Positions 45,425-54,246 are shown, counted from the first letter of the stretch. The stretch is DNA of 64,000 nt from an uncultured Bacilli bacterium (GCA_944349595.1 CALVNF010000001.1:186001-250000), one strand, 5' to 3'. Notes: generated from the sequence alone by a model not told the origin. A program made the numbers and translations.

Positions 45425-47125
45425 TTACTTATTTAATTTTTCAACATCAAACTCTTTTAACAATTTAATAAGTGGTCTGATGTTCTTTTTAACATTTCCA
45501 TCGATAAATGGATTTCTTAAATGAGCTTTTTCAAGTAATGTTTGGAACGGATATTTTCCGCCAAGCTTACAAAGTTTGACATATTTATTCCATGTTCTTT
45601 CTCTATTTTTTAATGATTCATTTAAAAATTGATATGCAACAACTTGAGCAAGTGAATAATCAATATAATAAAATGGCGATGAGAAAATATGATTTTGCTT
45701 TAACCACCAAGTTCCTTTATTATAAAAATTAAATCCACTGTATTTTTTTAAAGGCAACCATTTCTTTTCAAGTTCTCTCCATTTTGCACATCTTTCTTCA
45801 TGAGTAATATTCACATTTTCATATACAAAATGTTGAAATTCATCGACTAAAGCCATGTAAGGAATAAAACAAATTGAATTTGCTAAATGTTGGTATTTAA
45901 ATTTTTCAGCATCATCACCAAAAAATAAGTCCATCCAAGGCCAAGTTAAAAATTCCATGGACATAGAATGAATTTCACAAGCCTCTAGTGTTGGTGAAAA
46001 ATATTCTGGAACTTTAATATTTCTTGCACAGTAATATTGAAAAGCGTGTCCAACTTCATGAGTTAGAGTTTCAACATCTTGACTTGTACCATTAGAATTT
46101 GCAAATATAAATGGAACTTTATATTTTGAAATACTTGTCATGTAACCACCAGGAAGTTTTCCTTTAGTTGCTTCTAAACTCAATAAATTTGAATCCATCA
46201 TCATTTCAAAGAATTCACCTGTTTCTTTGGACATTAAATGATACATCTTATTTGCTTTTTTTGTTAATTCAATAATATTATCATGTGGAGCAGGATTCCC
46301 ATTTTTAAAATATAAATTTAAATCATAGAATTGTGGATTTTTAATTTCGATTAATTTTGCTTGTTGTTTGATTAATTTTTTATAAATTGGAACAACTGTC
46401 TTATATAATTGTTCTCGATAATTTTTAATATCTTCTTTATTATAATCGGTTCTTCCAAGTAATTTATATGCAAAATCAACATAACTAGAGTAGCCTAATT
46501 TTTTTGCCATTCGATCACGGACAATAACCATATTAGAATAAATTTCACCAAGTTGTTTATTGTTATCTTTAAAGAATTTTTCAATTAATTTTGAAACTTC
46601 ATAACGAGTATTTCTATCGGTTGATTCAATAAATTTACCAAGTTGTGCAATAGAATACTCTTTATCTTTGTAGATAACTTTTGAATTACCAAGGATTTCG
46701 TCATGTTGATTGACAAGTTTATTTTCTTCAATTAAATCATTGATAATTTTTTTATCAAAAGATAATAAGGAATTCTCGTATTTTTGGAATAAGAATTTTC
46801 CATATTTCTTTTCAAGCTCATCTTTAAAAGGTTTATTTAGAATTTCTTTGATAATTTCACAACTGCATTCAGTAATTAATGGAGAAATTTCATTAACGGT
46901 TTGCATCGCAGTCTTATATTCTTGATTAGTTGTGTCAATTGTGTATCTAATGTAAATAATATTAATATCACTTGATAAATCACTTTCAAATTTATTAATT
47001 TTTGAAATTAATTTTTCAACATCTTTTGCGTTGTCTGCTTTTTTAAATTCTTCTAAAAATACTTGATATCTTTTTTGTATTTTTTCAATGTTTGGAATGT
47101 GTAATGGAATCTCATTAAAATTCAT
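45425..47125 (-). CDS. pepF: M3-family oligoendopeptidase (PepF)
   Basis: A cytoplasmic zinc peptidase that degrades oligopeptides. The 566 aa protein has the zinc-binding HEVGHAFQYY (HExxH, near residue 353) with the third ligand in a downstream Glu-containing helix (ACEIHSMSMEF), and the long helical N-terminal domain typical of M3 enzymes. AAAGGAGGAAAAT precedes the ATG. It follows the LemA-like gene by 15 bases on the same strand, so both share a transcript that ends at the terminator at 45396. Confidence 0.94.
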   Translation of the reverse strand: MNFNEIPLHIPNIEKIQKRYQVFLEEFKKADNAKDVEKLISKINKFESDLSSDINIIYIRYTIDTTNQEYKTAMQTVNEISPLITECSCEIIKEILNKPFKDELEKKYGKFLFQKYENSLLSFDKKIINDLIEENKLVNQHDEILGNSKVIYKDKEYSIAQLGKFIESTDRNTRYEVSKLIEKFFKDNNKQLGEIYSNMVIVRDRMAKKLGYSSYVDFAYKLLGRTDYNKEDIKNYREQLYKTVVPIYKKLIKQQAKLIEIKNPQFYDLNLYFKNGNPAPHDNIIELTKKANKMYHLMSKETGEFFEMMMDSNLLSLEATKGKLPGGYMTSISKYKVPFIFANSNGTSQDVETLTHEVGHAFQYYCARNIKVPEYFSPTLEACEIHSMSMEFLTWPWMDLFFGDDAEKFKYQHLANSICFIPYMALVDEFQHFVYENVNITHEERCAKWRELEKKWLPLKKYSGFNFYNKGTWWLKQNHIFSSPFYYIDYSLAQVVAYQFLNESLKNRERTWNKYVKLCKLGGKYPFQTLLEKAHLRNPFIDGNVKKNIRPLIKLLKEFDVEKLNK

Positions 47126-47140
47126 AAATATTTTCCTCCT

Positions 47141-47683
47141 TTAAAATGAATTTTCTTTTGGTTTTAATTTAAATATTTTCATCCATAAAATTGTTAACTT
47201 ATTTTTAACATAATAATTATATGCAACAGTGACATAATTATAATTTTCTAACAACTTAAAATATTGAATATCAGTTTCATTATTAAATTTTAATATTTTT
47301 ACAAATAATGTATCATTTTTAATTTCTTTAAAAGTATCGTTATATCTTAAAGATGTTAATAAATCATTATATATTTTAATTAAATCCATGTAGCATTCAG
47401 AATATGTTTTATTAAGTAAATTTTTTTGAATATCGTATTCAAATTTTTTATTAATTAATTCTTTTTTATTTAAAAAGTCATGCAATTCTTGAATAATTTT
47501 TATTTTTTCAAAAATAATAATCGTAAATGATTTATAACAAGATTTGATTTTATTTCGATAAGAAAAGGCAGAAATTATAGAAAAAACTGCAAAAACCAAG
47601 TATAGAAGAACTATACATATAACAATACAAATAATAGTTTTACTAACAACTTCGCTTAATAAAAAATTCATAAACAAAATCAT
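47141..47683 (-). CDS. LemA-like membrane protein, divergent
   Basis: A 180 aa protein with an N-terminal transmembrane helix (about 14-38) and an otherwise helical soluble region. The C-terminal YNYVTVAYNYYVKNKL and KIFKLKPKENSF resemble the LemA ending (an Asn-Tyr repeat, a Pro-rich phrase and a final Phe), but overall likeness is weak, so the call is tentative. A promoter TTGAAA-17-TATTTT (47716-47688) ends only 4 bases before the ATG at 47683, so the true start may be the in-frame ATG at 47671. It is co-directional with pepF. Confidence 0.55.
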   Translation of the reverse strand: MILFMNFLLSEVVSKTIICIVICIVLLYLVFAVFSIISAFSYRNKIKSCYKSFTIIIFEKIKIIQELHDFLNKKELINKKFEYDIQKNLLNKTYSECYMDLIKIYNDLLTSLRYNDTFKEIKNDTLFVKILKFNNETDIQYFKLLENYNYVTVAYNYYVKNKLTILWMKIFKLKPKENSF

Positions 47684-47729
47684 TAATAAAATATCAATTT
47701 ATGAGCATAATTTCAATTTATTTTAATAT

Positions 47730-47740
47730 AATGTTATAAT
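47730..47740 (+). promoter_or_regulatory. Extended -10 promoter for the HAD-family gene
   Basis: TG-T-TATAAT at 47732-47740, with AGGAG 8 bases later before the ATG at 47758. It is back to back with the predicted promoter of the LemA-like gene. Confidence 0.5.
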
Positions 47741-47757
47741 TTTACTAGGAGATTATT

Positions 47758-48597
47758 ATGAGAAAACCAATTATTGCATTAATTTATGATTTTGATAAAA
47801 CTTTATGCACAACTGATATGCAAAATTATAAATTTATACCAAATTTAAACATGACACCAGATGAATTTTGGAAAGAAACAACTGAAATTTGCAAAAATTA
47901 TGGTGTTGAAAAAATTCTTGGTTACATGTATTTAATGCAAAAAAAATGTAAAGATTTAAATATTCCATTAACAAAAAAATATTTAAATGAATGTGGAGAA
48001 AACATCGAATTTTATCAAGGTGTTTTAACATGGTTTAAAAGAATCAAAGACTATGGGGCAAAAAAAGGAATAAGAGTTGAACATTATCTTTGTTCTTCTG
48101 GAAATAAAGAAATTGTCAGCGGTTCAAAAATTGCAAAATATTTTAAAGAAATTTATGGATGCGAATTTTTTTATGATCCTACAACAAAAGTCGCAATTTG
48201 GCCTAAAAATGCCGTCAATTATACTCAAAAAACTCAATATTTATTTAGAATTTCTAAAGGTGTATTAGATGCAACTGACGATGATAATTTAAATGCCAAA
48301 ACTAAAAAAAGAAGAATTCCATATCATAATATGATTTATTTAGGTGATGGAATTACTGATGTTCCATGTATGGAAATTGTAAAAAATAATGGTGGATTTT
48401 CAATTGCCATTGAACATAATAGATTATCAAGTCTTAAAACTAATCAATTACTTGAAGATAAGAGAGTTAAATATATTTGTAAAGCCGATTATAGAGAAAA
48501 TTCCAAACTTGATAAATTAGTTAAAAGTATTATTGATTTAATTGCAACAGAAACAATTATTAATTCTTTTGATAAAAGTAATAACAATGAACAATAA
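47758..48597 (+). CDS. HAD-superfamily phosphatase, 279 aa
   Basis: A cytoplasmic haloacid-dehalogenase-type hydrolase. Motif I is YDFDKTL (about 10-16; nucleophile Asp and acid-base Asp), motif II is the Ser in LCSSGN near 108, motif III a Lys region near 142-150 and motif IV GDGITDVPC near 200. An alpha-helical cap fills residues about 30-95. It is related to the phosphoserine-phosphatase-like group, but the substrate cannot be read. It precedes ispD by 27 bases, with ispD apparently having its own start signal. Confidence 0.85.
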   Translation: MRKPIIALIYDFDKTLCTTDMQNYKFIPNLNMTPDEFWKETTEICKNYGVEKILGYMYLMQKKCKDLNIPLTKKYLNECGENIEFYQGVLTWFKRIKDYGAKKGIRVEHYLCSSGNKEIVSGSKIAKYFKEIYGCEFFYDPTTKVAIWPKNAVNYTQKTQYLFRISKGVLDATDDDNLNAKTKKRRIPYHNMIYLGDGITDVPCMEIVKNNGGFSIAIEHNRLSSLKTNQLLEDKRVKYICKADYRENSKLDKLVKSIIDLIATETIINSFDKSNNNEQ

Positions 48598-48624
48598 TTA
48601 TTAATCTATGATAAAATATCTTGT

Positions 48625-49284
48625 ATGAATTATTTTATTTTGTTATGCGGTGGAGTTGGCAAAAGAATGAAAATTGAAACTCCAAAACAATATCTAAAGT
48701 ACAAAAACAAGTATATTTTTCAATATTCTTTAGAACAAGCAATTAATACAAAATTATTCAAAAAATATATCATTGTTGCAGAAAATTCTTATTTTTCTTT
48801 AATTAAAGAAGCAACTAAAAATTACAATAATATTCAATTAGTAGAAGCTGGAAAAACAAGACAAGAATCAACCTATAATGGATTAAAAAGTATTGAAAAT
48901 GTCAAAGAAAAAGATTTTGTTGTAATCCATGATTCAGCAAGAATGTTTATAAAGGCTAATGATATTAAAAAGTTTGTTGAATTTGCAAAACAAAATGAAA
49001 CATGTATCCCATATAAATATGAAAATAATGCTGTGTTTGATAAAAAGAATAAAACATATTTAAAAAGAGATGATATTTTACTACTTGAAACACCACAAGT
49101 TTTTAAATTATCAAAAATACTTAAAGCACATGAACAAGCCGTTTTAGATAATTTTGTTAATAATTTTGATGATAGTGCAATTTATTTTAAATATATTGAC
49201 ACTCCAAAATTTTTATTAAATCGTCAATATAATTTAAAAATAACAACACTTCAAGATATAAATGAAATCGAGGCTCACTTATGA
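48625..49284 (+). CDS. ispD: 2-C-methyl-D-erythritol 4-phosphate cytidylyltransferase
   Basis: Attaches CMP to methylerythritol phosphate in the MEP pathway. The 219 aa protein has the nucleotide-binding CGGVGKRM near the N-terminus (Ala of the usual AAGxGxRM replaced by Cys), TPKQYL, AGKTRQESTYNGL and VVIHDSARMF, and a C-terminal helix region. An extended -10 (TG-A-TAAAAT) ends 7 bases before the ATG with no Shine-Dalgarno, so the mRNA may be leaderless. The end overlaps the S1-pgi gene by 4 bases. TarI-type cytidylyltransferase activity is the main alternative, but ispF elsewhere in the window favours IspD. Confidence 0.85.
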   Translation: MNYFILLCGGVGKRMKIETPKQYLKYKNKYIFQYSLEQAINTKLFKKYIIVAENSYFSLIKEATKNYNNIQLVEAGKTRQESTYNGLKSIENVKEKDFVVIHDSARMFIKANDIKKFVEFAKQNETCIPYKYENNAVFDKKNKTYLKRDDILLLETPQVFKLSKILKAHEQAVLDNFVNNFDDSAIYFKYIDTPKFLLNRQYNLKITTLQDINEIEAHL

Positions 49285-50888
49285 AAGTAAATGATTTAGT
49301 TTTAGGGAGAATCATTAATATCAAGCCTTATGGTTTATTTCTTGAATTAGAAGATGGAAGTAGAGGTTTACTTCATATTTCTGAAATTTCAAATAAATAT
49401 ATTAGTAATATTTATTCAAGATTTTACATAAATCAAGTTTTAAATGTTAAAATAATTAAAATTGATAAAGATAAAAATTTTATCAATTTTACAATTAAAG
49501 GCATAACAAAAGAAGAACGTTCACTTTATGAAAATAAAATGAACGGATTTAAGAAATTAGAAAGAAACATTAATTATTGGATCGAACATTATAAAGGAGG
49601 AGATTCTATGGAATTAGATTTAAAATATGTTAAAAACGCTGCAAATCTTAAAGATTATGAAGAAAGCGTTAAAAAAATTAATCACATGATTAATGAAAAA
49701 ACTGGAAAAGGTAATGATTTTCTAGGATGGACAACTTGGCCAAGAGATTACAATAAAGAAGAAGTTGAAAGAATTATAAAAAAAGCACAATTCATTAGAG
49801 ATAATTTTGAAGTTCTTGTTGTATGTGGAATTGGCGGCAGTTATCTTGGAGCAAGGGCTGCAATTGATGCACTTAAAGGTTTAAGAAATAATGATAAAAT
49901 TGAAATTGTCTATATGGGACAAACATTTTCAAGTGAATACATTTATGACGAACTTGAATATTTGAAAAACAAAAATTTTGCAATTTGTGTTATTTCAAAA
50001 TCTGGAACTACCACTGAAACAAGCGTTAGTTTTAGATTATTAAAAGAATTATTAGAATCAAAAATTGGAAAAGAAAAAGCAAAAGACGCAATTGTTGCAG
50101 TTACCGATAAAGAAAAAGGTGCTTTAAAAACTTTATCTGATCAAGAAGGTTATGAAACTTATGTTTTACCAGATGATATTGGTGGAAGATATAGTGTATT
50201 AACTCCAGTTGGTTTATTCCCAATGGCAGTTGCTGGAATTGACATTAAAAAAGTTTTAAAAGGCGCATATGATTCAATGATTAAATATGATAATGATGAT
50301 ATTTATACAAATGATTGTTATAAATACGCCGTTAACAGATTTAATGAATATGAAAATAATAAAAAGTCAGTAGAAATGTTTATTACATATGAACCAAAAC
50401 TCGTTCAATTAAACGAATGGTTAAAACAATTATTTGGAGAATCAGAAGGTAAAGAAGATAAAGGTTTATTACCAGATAGTGCCCATTTTACCACTGATTT
50501 GCATTCTTTAGGTCAATTTATACAAGAAGGAACCCATATTTTATTTGAAACTGTTTTATATGTTAAAAATCCTTCTAAAGACATTAGTGTTCCACATGAT
50601 GAAGAAAATTTAGATGGATTAAATTATTTAGAAGGAAAGACATTATCATATATTAATGAGAAAGCATTTTTAGGAACATTAGATGCTCACTCTAATTCAG
50701 GCAATGTTGATAATTTCGTTCTTTATGTAGATAAAATGGATGAATATAATCTAGGCTATTTATTTTATTTCTTTATGAGAGCTTGTGCAATGTCTGCATA
50801 TTTGTTAAAAATTAATCCATTTAACCAACCAGGAGTTGAAATTTATAAGAAAAATATGTTCCATCTTTTAGGTAAAAAAGGTTATTAA
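49281..50888 (+). CDS. pgi: In-frame fusion: S1 RNA-binding domain + glucose-6-phosphate isomerase, 535 aa
   Basis: Residues 1-75 are an S1 domain close to the YugI/CvfD (general stress protein 13) type, with GRIINIKPYGLFLEL and GLLHISEIS; residues about 76-109 are a charged helical linker. From Met110 (49608) the sequence is complete phosphoglucose isomerase (426 aa), with the signatures DDIGGRYSVLTPVG and NPFNQPGVEIYKKNMF. No stop codon separates the two. A near-perfect ribosome binding site (AAAGGAGG) stands 7 bases before Met110, so Pgi alone could also be made. The first part overlaps ispD by 4 bases. A fused long form and a short Pgi are both plausible. Confidence 0.93.
   Translation: MKVNDLVLGRIINIKPYGLFLELEDGSRGLLHISEISNKYISNIYSRFYINQVLNVKIIKIDKDKNFINFTIKGITKEERSLYENKMNGFKKLERNINYWIEHYKGGDSMELDLKYVKNAANLKDYEESVKKINHMINEKTGKGNDFLGWTTWPRDYNKEEVERIIKKAQFIRDNFEVLVVCGIGGSYLGARAAIDALKGLRNNDKIEIVYMGQTFSSEYIYDELEYLKNKNFAICVISKSGTTTETSVSFRLLKELLESKIGKEKAKDAIVAVTDKEKGALKTLSDQEGYETYVLPDDIGGRYSVLTPVGLFPMAVAGIDIKKVLKGAYDSMIKYDNDDIYTNDCYKYAVNRFNEYENNKKSVEMFITYEPKLVQLNEWLKQLFGESEGKEDKGLLPDSAHFTTDLHSLGQFIQEGTHILFETVLYVKNPSKDISVPHDEENLDGLNYLEGKTLSYINEKAFLGTLDAHSNSGNVDNFVLYVDKMDEYNLGYLFYFFMRACAMSAYLLKINPFNQPGVEIYKKNMFHLLGKKGY
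49593..49610 (+). promoter_or_regulatory. Internal ribosome binding site and ATG for free Pgi within the S1-pgi ORF
   Basis: AAAGGAGG at 49593-49600 and ATG at 49608, a 7-base gap, at the exact junction between the S1 linker and the phosphoglucose isomerase sequence. It is among the strongest Shine-Dalgarno sequences in the window. Confidence 0.75.
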
Positions 50889-50933
50889 TAAAAAAATATT
50901 AATTGAGTGCTTAAAATTATGATAAATTATTTC

Positions 50934-50962
50934 TTGTTATATTATTTTAGAAGTAATATAAT
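50934..50962 (+). promoter_or_regulatory. Predicted promoter for the five-tRNA operon
   Basis: TTGTTA, a 17-base spacer and consensus TATAAT; the predicted start is at AGCGCT (50968-50973), 20 bases before tRNA-Val. Confidence 0.75.
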
Positions 50963-50981
50963 AATAAAGCGCTCAATTTAG

Positions 50982-51057
50982 GGACGTTTAGCTCAGTTGG
51001 GAGAGCATCGCTTTTACACGGCGGGGGTCAGGGGTTCAAGCCCCTTAACGTCCACCA
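50982..51057 (+). tRNA. tRNA-Val(TAC)
   Basis: Acceptor GGACGTT pairs with AACGTCC; discriminator A and encoded CCA. Anticodon loop TTTACAC gives TAC. First gene of a five-tRNA operon; similar in the acceptor and D-arm to tRNA-Val(CAC) at 62631. Confidence 0.95.
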
Positions 51058-51074
51058 TTAAAAATCACTCAATT

Positions 51075-51158
51075 GGAGGGGTAGCGAAGAGGCTAAACGC
51101 GGCTGACTGTAAATCAGCTCCCGAGGGTTCGGCAGTTCGAATCTGCCCCCCTCCACCA
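51075..51158 (+). tRNA. tRNA-Tyr(GTA)
   Basis: Acceptor GGAGGGG pairs with CCCCTCC; discriminator A and CCA. Anticodon loop CTGTAAA gives GTA, and a long variable arm is present as in bacterial tRNA-Tyr. Confidence 0.96.
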
Positions 51159-51179
51159 TCTTTTATAGGTCAGTGATAT

Positions 51180-51255
51180 TGGGATGTAGCCAAGTGGTAA
51201 GGCAACAGACTTTGACTCTGTCATTTCGCTGGTTCGATCCCAGCCATCCCAGCCA
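51180..51255 (+). tRNA. tRNA-Gln(TTG)
   Basis: Acceptor TGGGATG pairs with CATCCCA; discriminator G and CCA. Anticodon loop CTTTGAC gives TTG. The weak U1-A72 pair is typical of tRNA-Gln. Confidence 0.96.
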
Positions 51256-51259
51256 GTTT

Positions 51260-51335
51260 GATCCACTAGCTCAGTCGGTAGAGCACTTGACTTTTAATCA
51301 AGGGGTCTGGAGTTCGAATCTCCAGTGGATCACCA
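51260..51335 (+). tRNA. tRNA-Lys(TTT)
   Basis: Acceptor GATCCAC pairs with GTGGATC; discriminator A and CCA. Anticodon loop CTTTTAA gives TTT. Confidence 0.96.
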
Positions 51336-51343
51336 TCTTATAT

Positions 51344-51431
51344 GCCCGAGTGGCGGAATTGGTAGACGCACAGGACTTAAAATCCTGCGGAAGTTGATTC
51401 CATACCGGTTCGATTCCGGTCTCGGGCACCA
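51344..51431 (+). tRNA. tRNA-Leu(TAA)
   Basis: Acceptor GCCCGAG pairs with CTCGGGC; discriminator A and CCA. The anticodon stem AGGAC/GTCCT-type region encloses TTAAAAT, giving TAA, and a long variable arm follows. Last gene of the operon. Confidence 0.95.
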
Positions 51432-51444
51432 TCTTACAAATAAC

Positions 51445-51467
51445 GCCGATTTTGTCGGCTTTTTTTA
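51445..51467 (+). terminator. Intrinsic terminator of the five-tRNA operon
   Basis: GCCGAT and GTCGGC pair around TTT and run into seven T residues. Confidence 0.88.
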
Positions 51468-51725
51468 TTTTTTGGGTTTTTGTAGGGTCGATTATAAACG
51501 CTTTATATTTGTGCGTGGTCGAAGCTAAACATCTTTTATTTTATGTAATATACAAAATTTAAAAAGTAAATGACAAAATAAATGTATTATTTTCTTTTTT
51601 TGTTGCTTAGTTTTTAATTATTATTCAAACAAATTAGACTAATAAATCAATTCTAATTACTATATATCCAGTTATTTTAATAACTAAATATATTTCTTTA
51701 GTAACATTAATAATTCACGCTAAAA

Positions 51726-51754
51726 TTGACAAAAAAATCAAAATTTTATATTGA
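51726..51754 (+). promoter_or_regulatory. Distal promoter candidate for the hydrogenase operon
   Basis: A perfect -35 TTGACA with a 17-base spacer and a weaker -10 TATTGA. Confidence 0.4.
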
Positions 51755-51805
51755 TTTAGGGATTTTATAAATCAATTTAATACTTATTAATCATCTTTTA
51801 TGTTA

Positions 51806-51834
51806 TTGTAAGCGCTTTAAAAGTTAGATAAAAT
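51806..51834 (+). promoter_or_regulatory. Proximal hydrogenase promoter overlapped by a cre-like operator
   Basis: TTGTAA, a 17-base spacer and TAAAAT, ending 29 bases before the first start codon. TGTAAGCGCTTTAA at 51807-51820 matches the CcpA catabolite-response consensus at all but one position and covers the -35 and spacer, where binding would repress. ccpA itself is not in this window. Confidence 0.6.
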
Positions 51835-51863
51835 ATTAAATTGAGATATAGGGAGATATTTTA

Positions 51864-52346
51864 ATGAAGTTACAAAAAGTTGCTATTGATATGATTAAAT
51901 CAATATGTGGAAGGTATAAAGATGAACCAAGTCCTTTAATGTTGATTTTAAGTGATGTTCAAAATGAATATGGTTATATTCCACTTGAAGTTCAAGAAAT
52001 TATAAGCGAAGAAATTAACATTCCAGTTAGTGAAATTTATGGAGTTGTTACATTTTATTCATTTTTTAGTTTAACACCAAAAGGAAGATATGTAATTGGT
52101 GTTTGTATTGGTACTGCATGCTATGTTAAAGGCGGACAAAATGTTTTAGATAAATTTGGCGAATTATTAAAAATAAAACCAGGTCAAACAACTGAAGATG
52201 GATTATTTACATTAGATGGATTAAGATGCATCGGTGCTTGTGGAATTGCGCCAGCTATTTCAATTAATGGAAAAGTATATCCTAAAGTAAAATTGAGTGA
52301 TATTCCAAATATTATTAAAGAATATCGAGATAAGGAGATGGAATAA
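51864..52346 (+). CDS. hydC: NuoE-like [2Fe-2S] subunit of NAD(P)-linked [FeFe] hydrogenase
   Basis: The small electron-transfer subunit of a trimeric hydrogenase (HydC/HndA). The 160 aa thioredoxin-like fold binds a [2Fe-2S] cluster through Cys-x4-Cys in CIGTACYVKGG (near 88-93) and Cys-x3-Cys in RCIGACGIAP (near 129-133). GGGAGA precedes the ATG. Its TAA overlaps the next ATG by one base (TAATG), so the three hydrogenase genes form one coupled operon under the promoter at 51806. Confidence 0.94.
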   Translation: MKLQKVAIDMIKSICGRYKDEPSPLMLILSDVQNEYGYIPLEVQEIISEEINIPVSEIYGVVTFYSFFSLTPKGRYVIGVCIGTACYVKGGQNVLDKFGELLKIKPGQTTEDGLFTLDGLRCIGACGIAPAISINGKVYPKVKLSDIPNIIKEYRDKEME

Positions 52347-54235
52347 TGGCTAAAAATATTGAAAATAAAAAAATAAAAACAATAGAAGATTTAAAAAACA
52401 CCTTATCTAATTGCTCAAAATGCATGAAAGAAAAATTTGATGGGCAAGATAATAAAAGACATATCGTTGTTTGCGGAGGTACAGGGTGTCTTTCTTCAAA
52501 TTCTCAAGAAATAATTGATAATTTTAATAAATTGATCGAAGAAAAAAATTTACAAGATAAAGTTACATGCAACGTTGTTGGATGTTTTGGGTTTTGTTCT
52601 CAAGGTCCGTTTGTAAAAATTTATCCAGATGATACTTTATATCACGCCGTTAAACCAAGTGATTGTAAACGAATTATTGAAGAAGATATAATTGGTGGAA
52701 AAACAATTGAAGATTTATTATATACAGAACCTTCAACTGGAAAAAAAGTAAAAAGACAGGATGATATTAATTTTTATAAAAAACAACTTAGAATTGCATT
52801 ACATGGGTGTGGTCAAATAAACCCTGAAATCGTACAAGAAGCTCTTGGATTTGATGCATTTAAAGGCTTAATTAGAGCTTTAAGTATGTCACAAGAAGAT
52901 GTAATTAAAGAAATTTTAGATAGCGGCTTAAGAGGAAGAGGCGGTGCAGGTTTCCCAACTGGTAAAAAATGGAAATTTGCTTACGACGTTAAAGATGATA
53001 CAAAATATGTAGTCTGTAACGGGGATGAAGGTGATCCAGGTGCGTTTATGGATCGTTCAATTCTTGAAGGAAATCCAGTTGCAGTTATTGAAGGAATGAT
53101 GATTGCAGGATATGCAATTGGAGCTCAAAATGGATATTTTTATGTTAGAGCTGAATATCCAATTGCCGTTAAAAGATTAAGAATTGCTATTAAAGAACTT
53201 GAAGAAATCGGACTTTTAGGTGATAACATTTTAAATAGTGGATTTAATTTTAGAGTTCATATTAGACTTGGAGCGGGCGCTTTTGTTTGTGGTGAAGAAA
53301 CAGCTTTATTAAATTCAATAGAAGGAAAAAGAGGCATGCCAAGAACAAGACCTCCATTTCCAGCTGTAAAAGGTTTATGGGGAAAACCAACAATTATTAA
53401 CAATGTTGAAACCCTTGCAAATGTTCCATATATTATGAGAGTTGGAGCTAAAGAGTATGCAAAAATTGGAACTGAAAGAAGTAAAGGAACTAAAGTTTTT
53501 GCATTAGGCGGGAAAGTCAATAATGTAGGATTAGTTGAAGTTCCAATGGGAACTACAATTAGAGAACTTGTTTATGATATCGGTGGAGGAATTCCAAATT
53601 CAAAAAGATTCCAAGCAATTCAAACCGGTGGTCCAAGTGGCGGTTGTTTAACTTTAAATGAAATCGATACTCCAATTGAATATGAATCTTTAATTGAAAA
53701 AGGTAGTATGATGGGAAGTGGCGGAGCCATCGTTATGGATGAAGATAATTGTATGGTTGATGTCGCTAAGTTTTATTTAGAATTTATATGTGATGAAAGT
53801 TGTGGAAAATGTTCTCAATGTAGAATTGGAACAAAAAGATTACTTGAAATTCTTACAAAAGTAACCGATGGAAAAGCTACAATGGAAGATTTAGATAAAC
53901 TTCAAACTTTAAGTGAATCAATTCAAGTTGGATCATTGTGTGGACTTGGTCAAACTGCTCCAAATCCTGTTTTATCAACACTAACAAAATTTAAAGATGT
54001 CTATATTAGACACGTACAAGATAAAAAATGTGATGCTGGAGTTTGTAAATCACTTATCGAATTCCATATCGATCCAAATAAATGTAAAAAATGTTCTCTT
54101 TGTGCTAGAAATTGTCCAGTTAATGCAATTAGTGGTGTTATTGGAAAAGAAGCATTTAAGATTGATTTAAATAAATGTATTAAATGTGGAACTTGTATTT
54201 CGGCATGTAAGTTTAATGCAATTTATAAAAAATAG
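52346..54235 (+). CDS. hydB: NuoF-like FMN/NAD(H)-binding subunit of [FeFe] hydrogenase
   Basis: The flavin subunit (HydB/HndC) where NAD(H) or NADP(H) and possibly ferredoxin exchange electrons. The 629 aa chain holds an N-terminal [2Fe-2S] thioredoxin-like domain (GGTGCLSS and VVGCFGFCSQGP), the FMN/NADH domain with GLRGRGGAGFPTGKKW (about 192-207) and NGDEGDPGAFMDR, an SLBB domain, a [4Fe-4S] site CGKCSQCRIG near 488, and a C-terminal pair of ferredoxin-like [4Fe-4S] motifs (CKKCSLCARNC, CIKCGTCISAC). This domain set matches electron-bifurcating hydrogenases. Confidence 0.95.
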   Translation: MAKNIENKKIKTIEDLKNTLSNCSKCMKEKFDGQDNKRHIVVCGGTGCLSSNSQEIIDNFNKLIEEKNLQDKVTCNVVGCFGFCSQGPFVKIYPDDTLYHAVKPSDCKRIIEEDIIGGKTIEDLLYTEPSTGKKVKRQDDINFYKKQLRIALHGCGQINPEIVQEALGFDAFKGLIRALSMSQEDVIKEILDSGLRGRGGAGFPTGKKWKFAYDVKDDTKYVVCNGDEGDPGAFMDRSILEGNPVAVIEGMMIAGYAIGAQNGYFYVRAEYPIAVKRLRIAIKELEEIGLLGDNILNSGFNFRVHIRLGAGAFVCGEETALLNSIEGKRGMPRTRPPFPAVKGLWGKPTIINNVETLANVPYIMRVGAKEYAKIGTERSKGTKVFALGGKVNNVGLVEVPMGTTIRELVYDIGGGIPNSKRFQAIQTGGPSGGCLTLNEIDTPIEYESLIEKGSMMGSGGAIVMDEDNCMVDVAKFYLEFICDESCGKCSQCRIGTKRLLEILTKVTDGKATMEDLDKLQTLSESIQVGSLCGLGQTAPNPVLSTLTKFKDVYIRHVQDKKCDAGVCKSLIEFHIDPNKCKKCSLCARNCPVNAISGVIGKEAFKIDLNKCIKCGTCISACKFNAIYKK

Positions 54236-54246
54236 GTGGTAGTGTT

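Larger units (their letters stand above)
51468..51863 (+). other. Long intergenic region before the hydrogenase operon
   Basis: No supported gene in about 400 bases. It holds two promoter candidates (51726 and 51806), a cre-like site (51807-51820), a 6 bp hairpin AGTTAT/ATAACT at 51670-51685, and a GC-richer patch at 51480-51530 that I cannot explain; no conserved RNA was recognised in it. Confidence 0.6.

Noticed and set aside
51173-51528. Two open frames across the tRNA-Gln, tRNA-Lys and tRNA-Leu genes
   Set aside because: They translate tRNA sequence and have no independent support.
51480-51530. GC-richer patch after the tRNA operon as a small RNA
   Set aside because: I could not find a stable fold, promoter and terminator that frame it, so no RNA is called.
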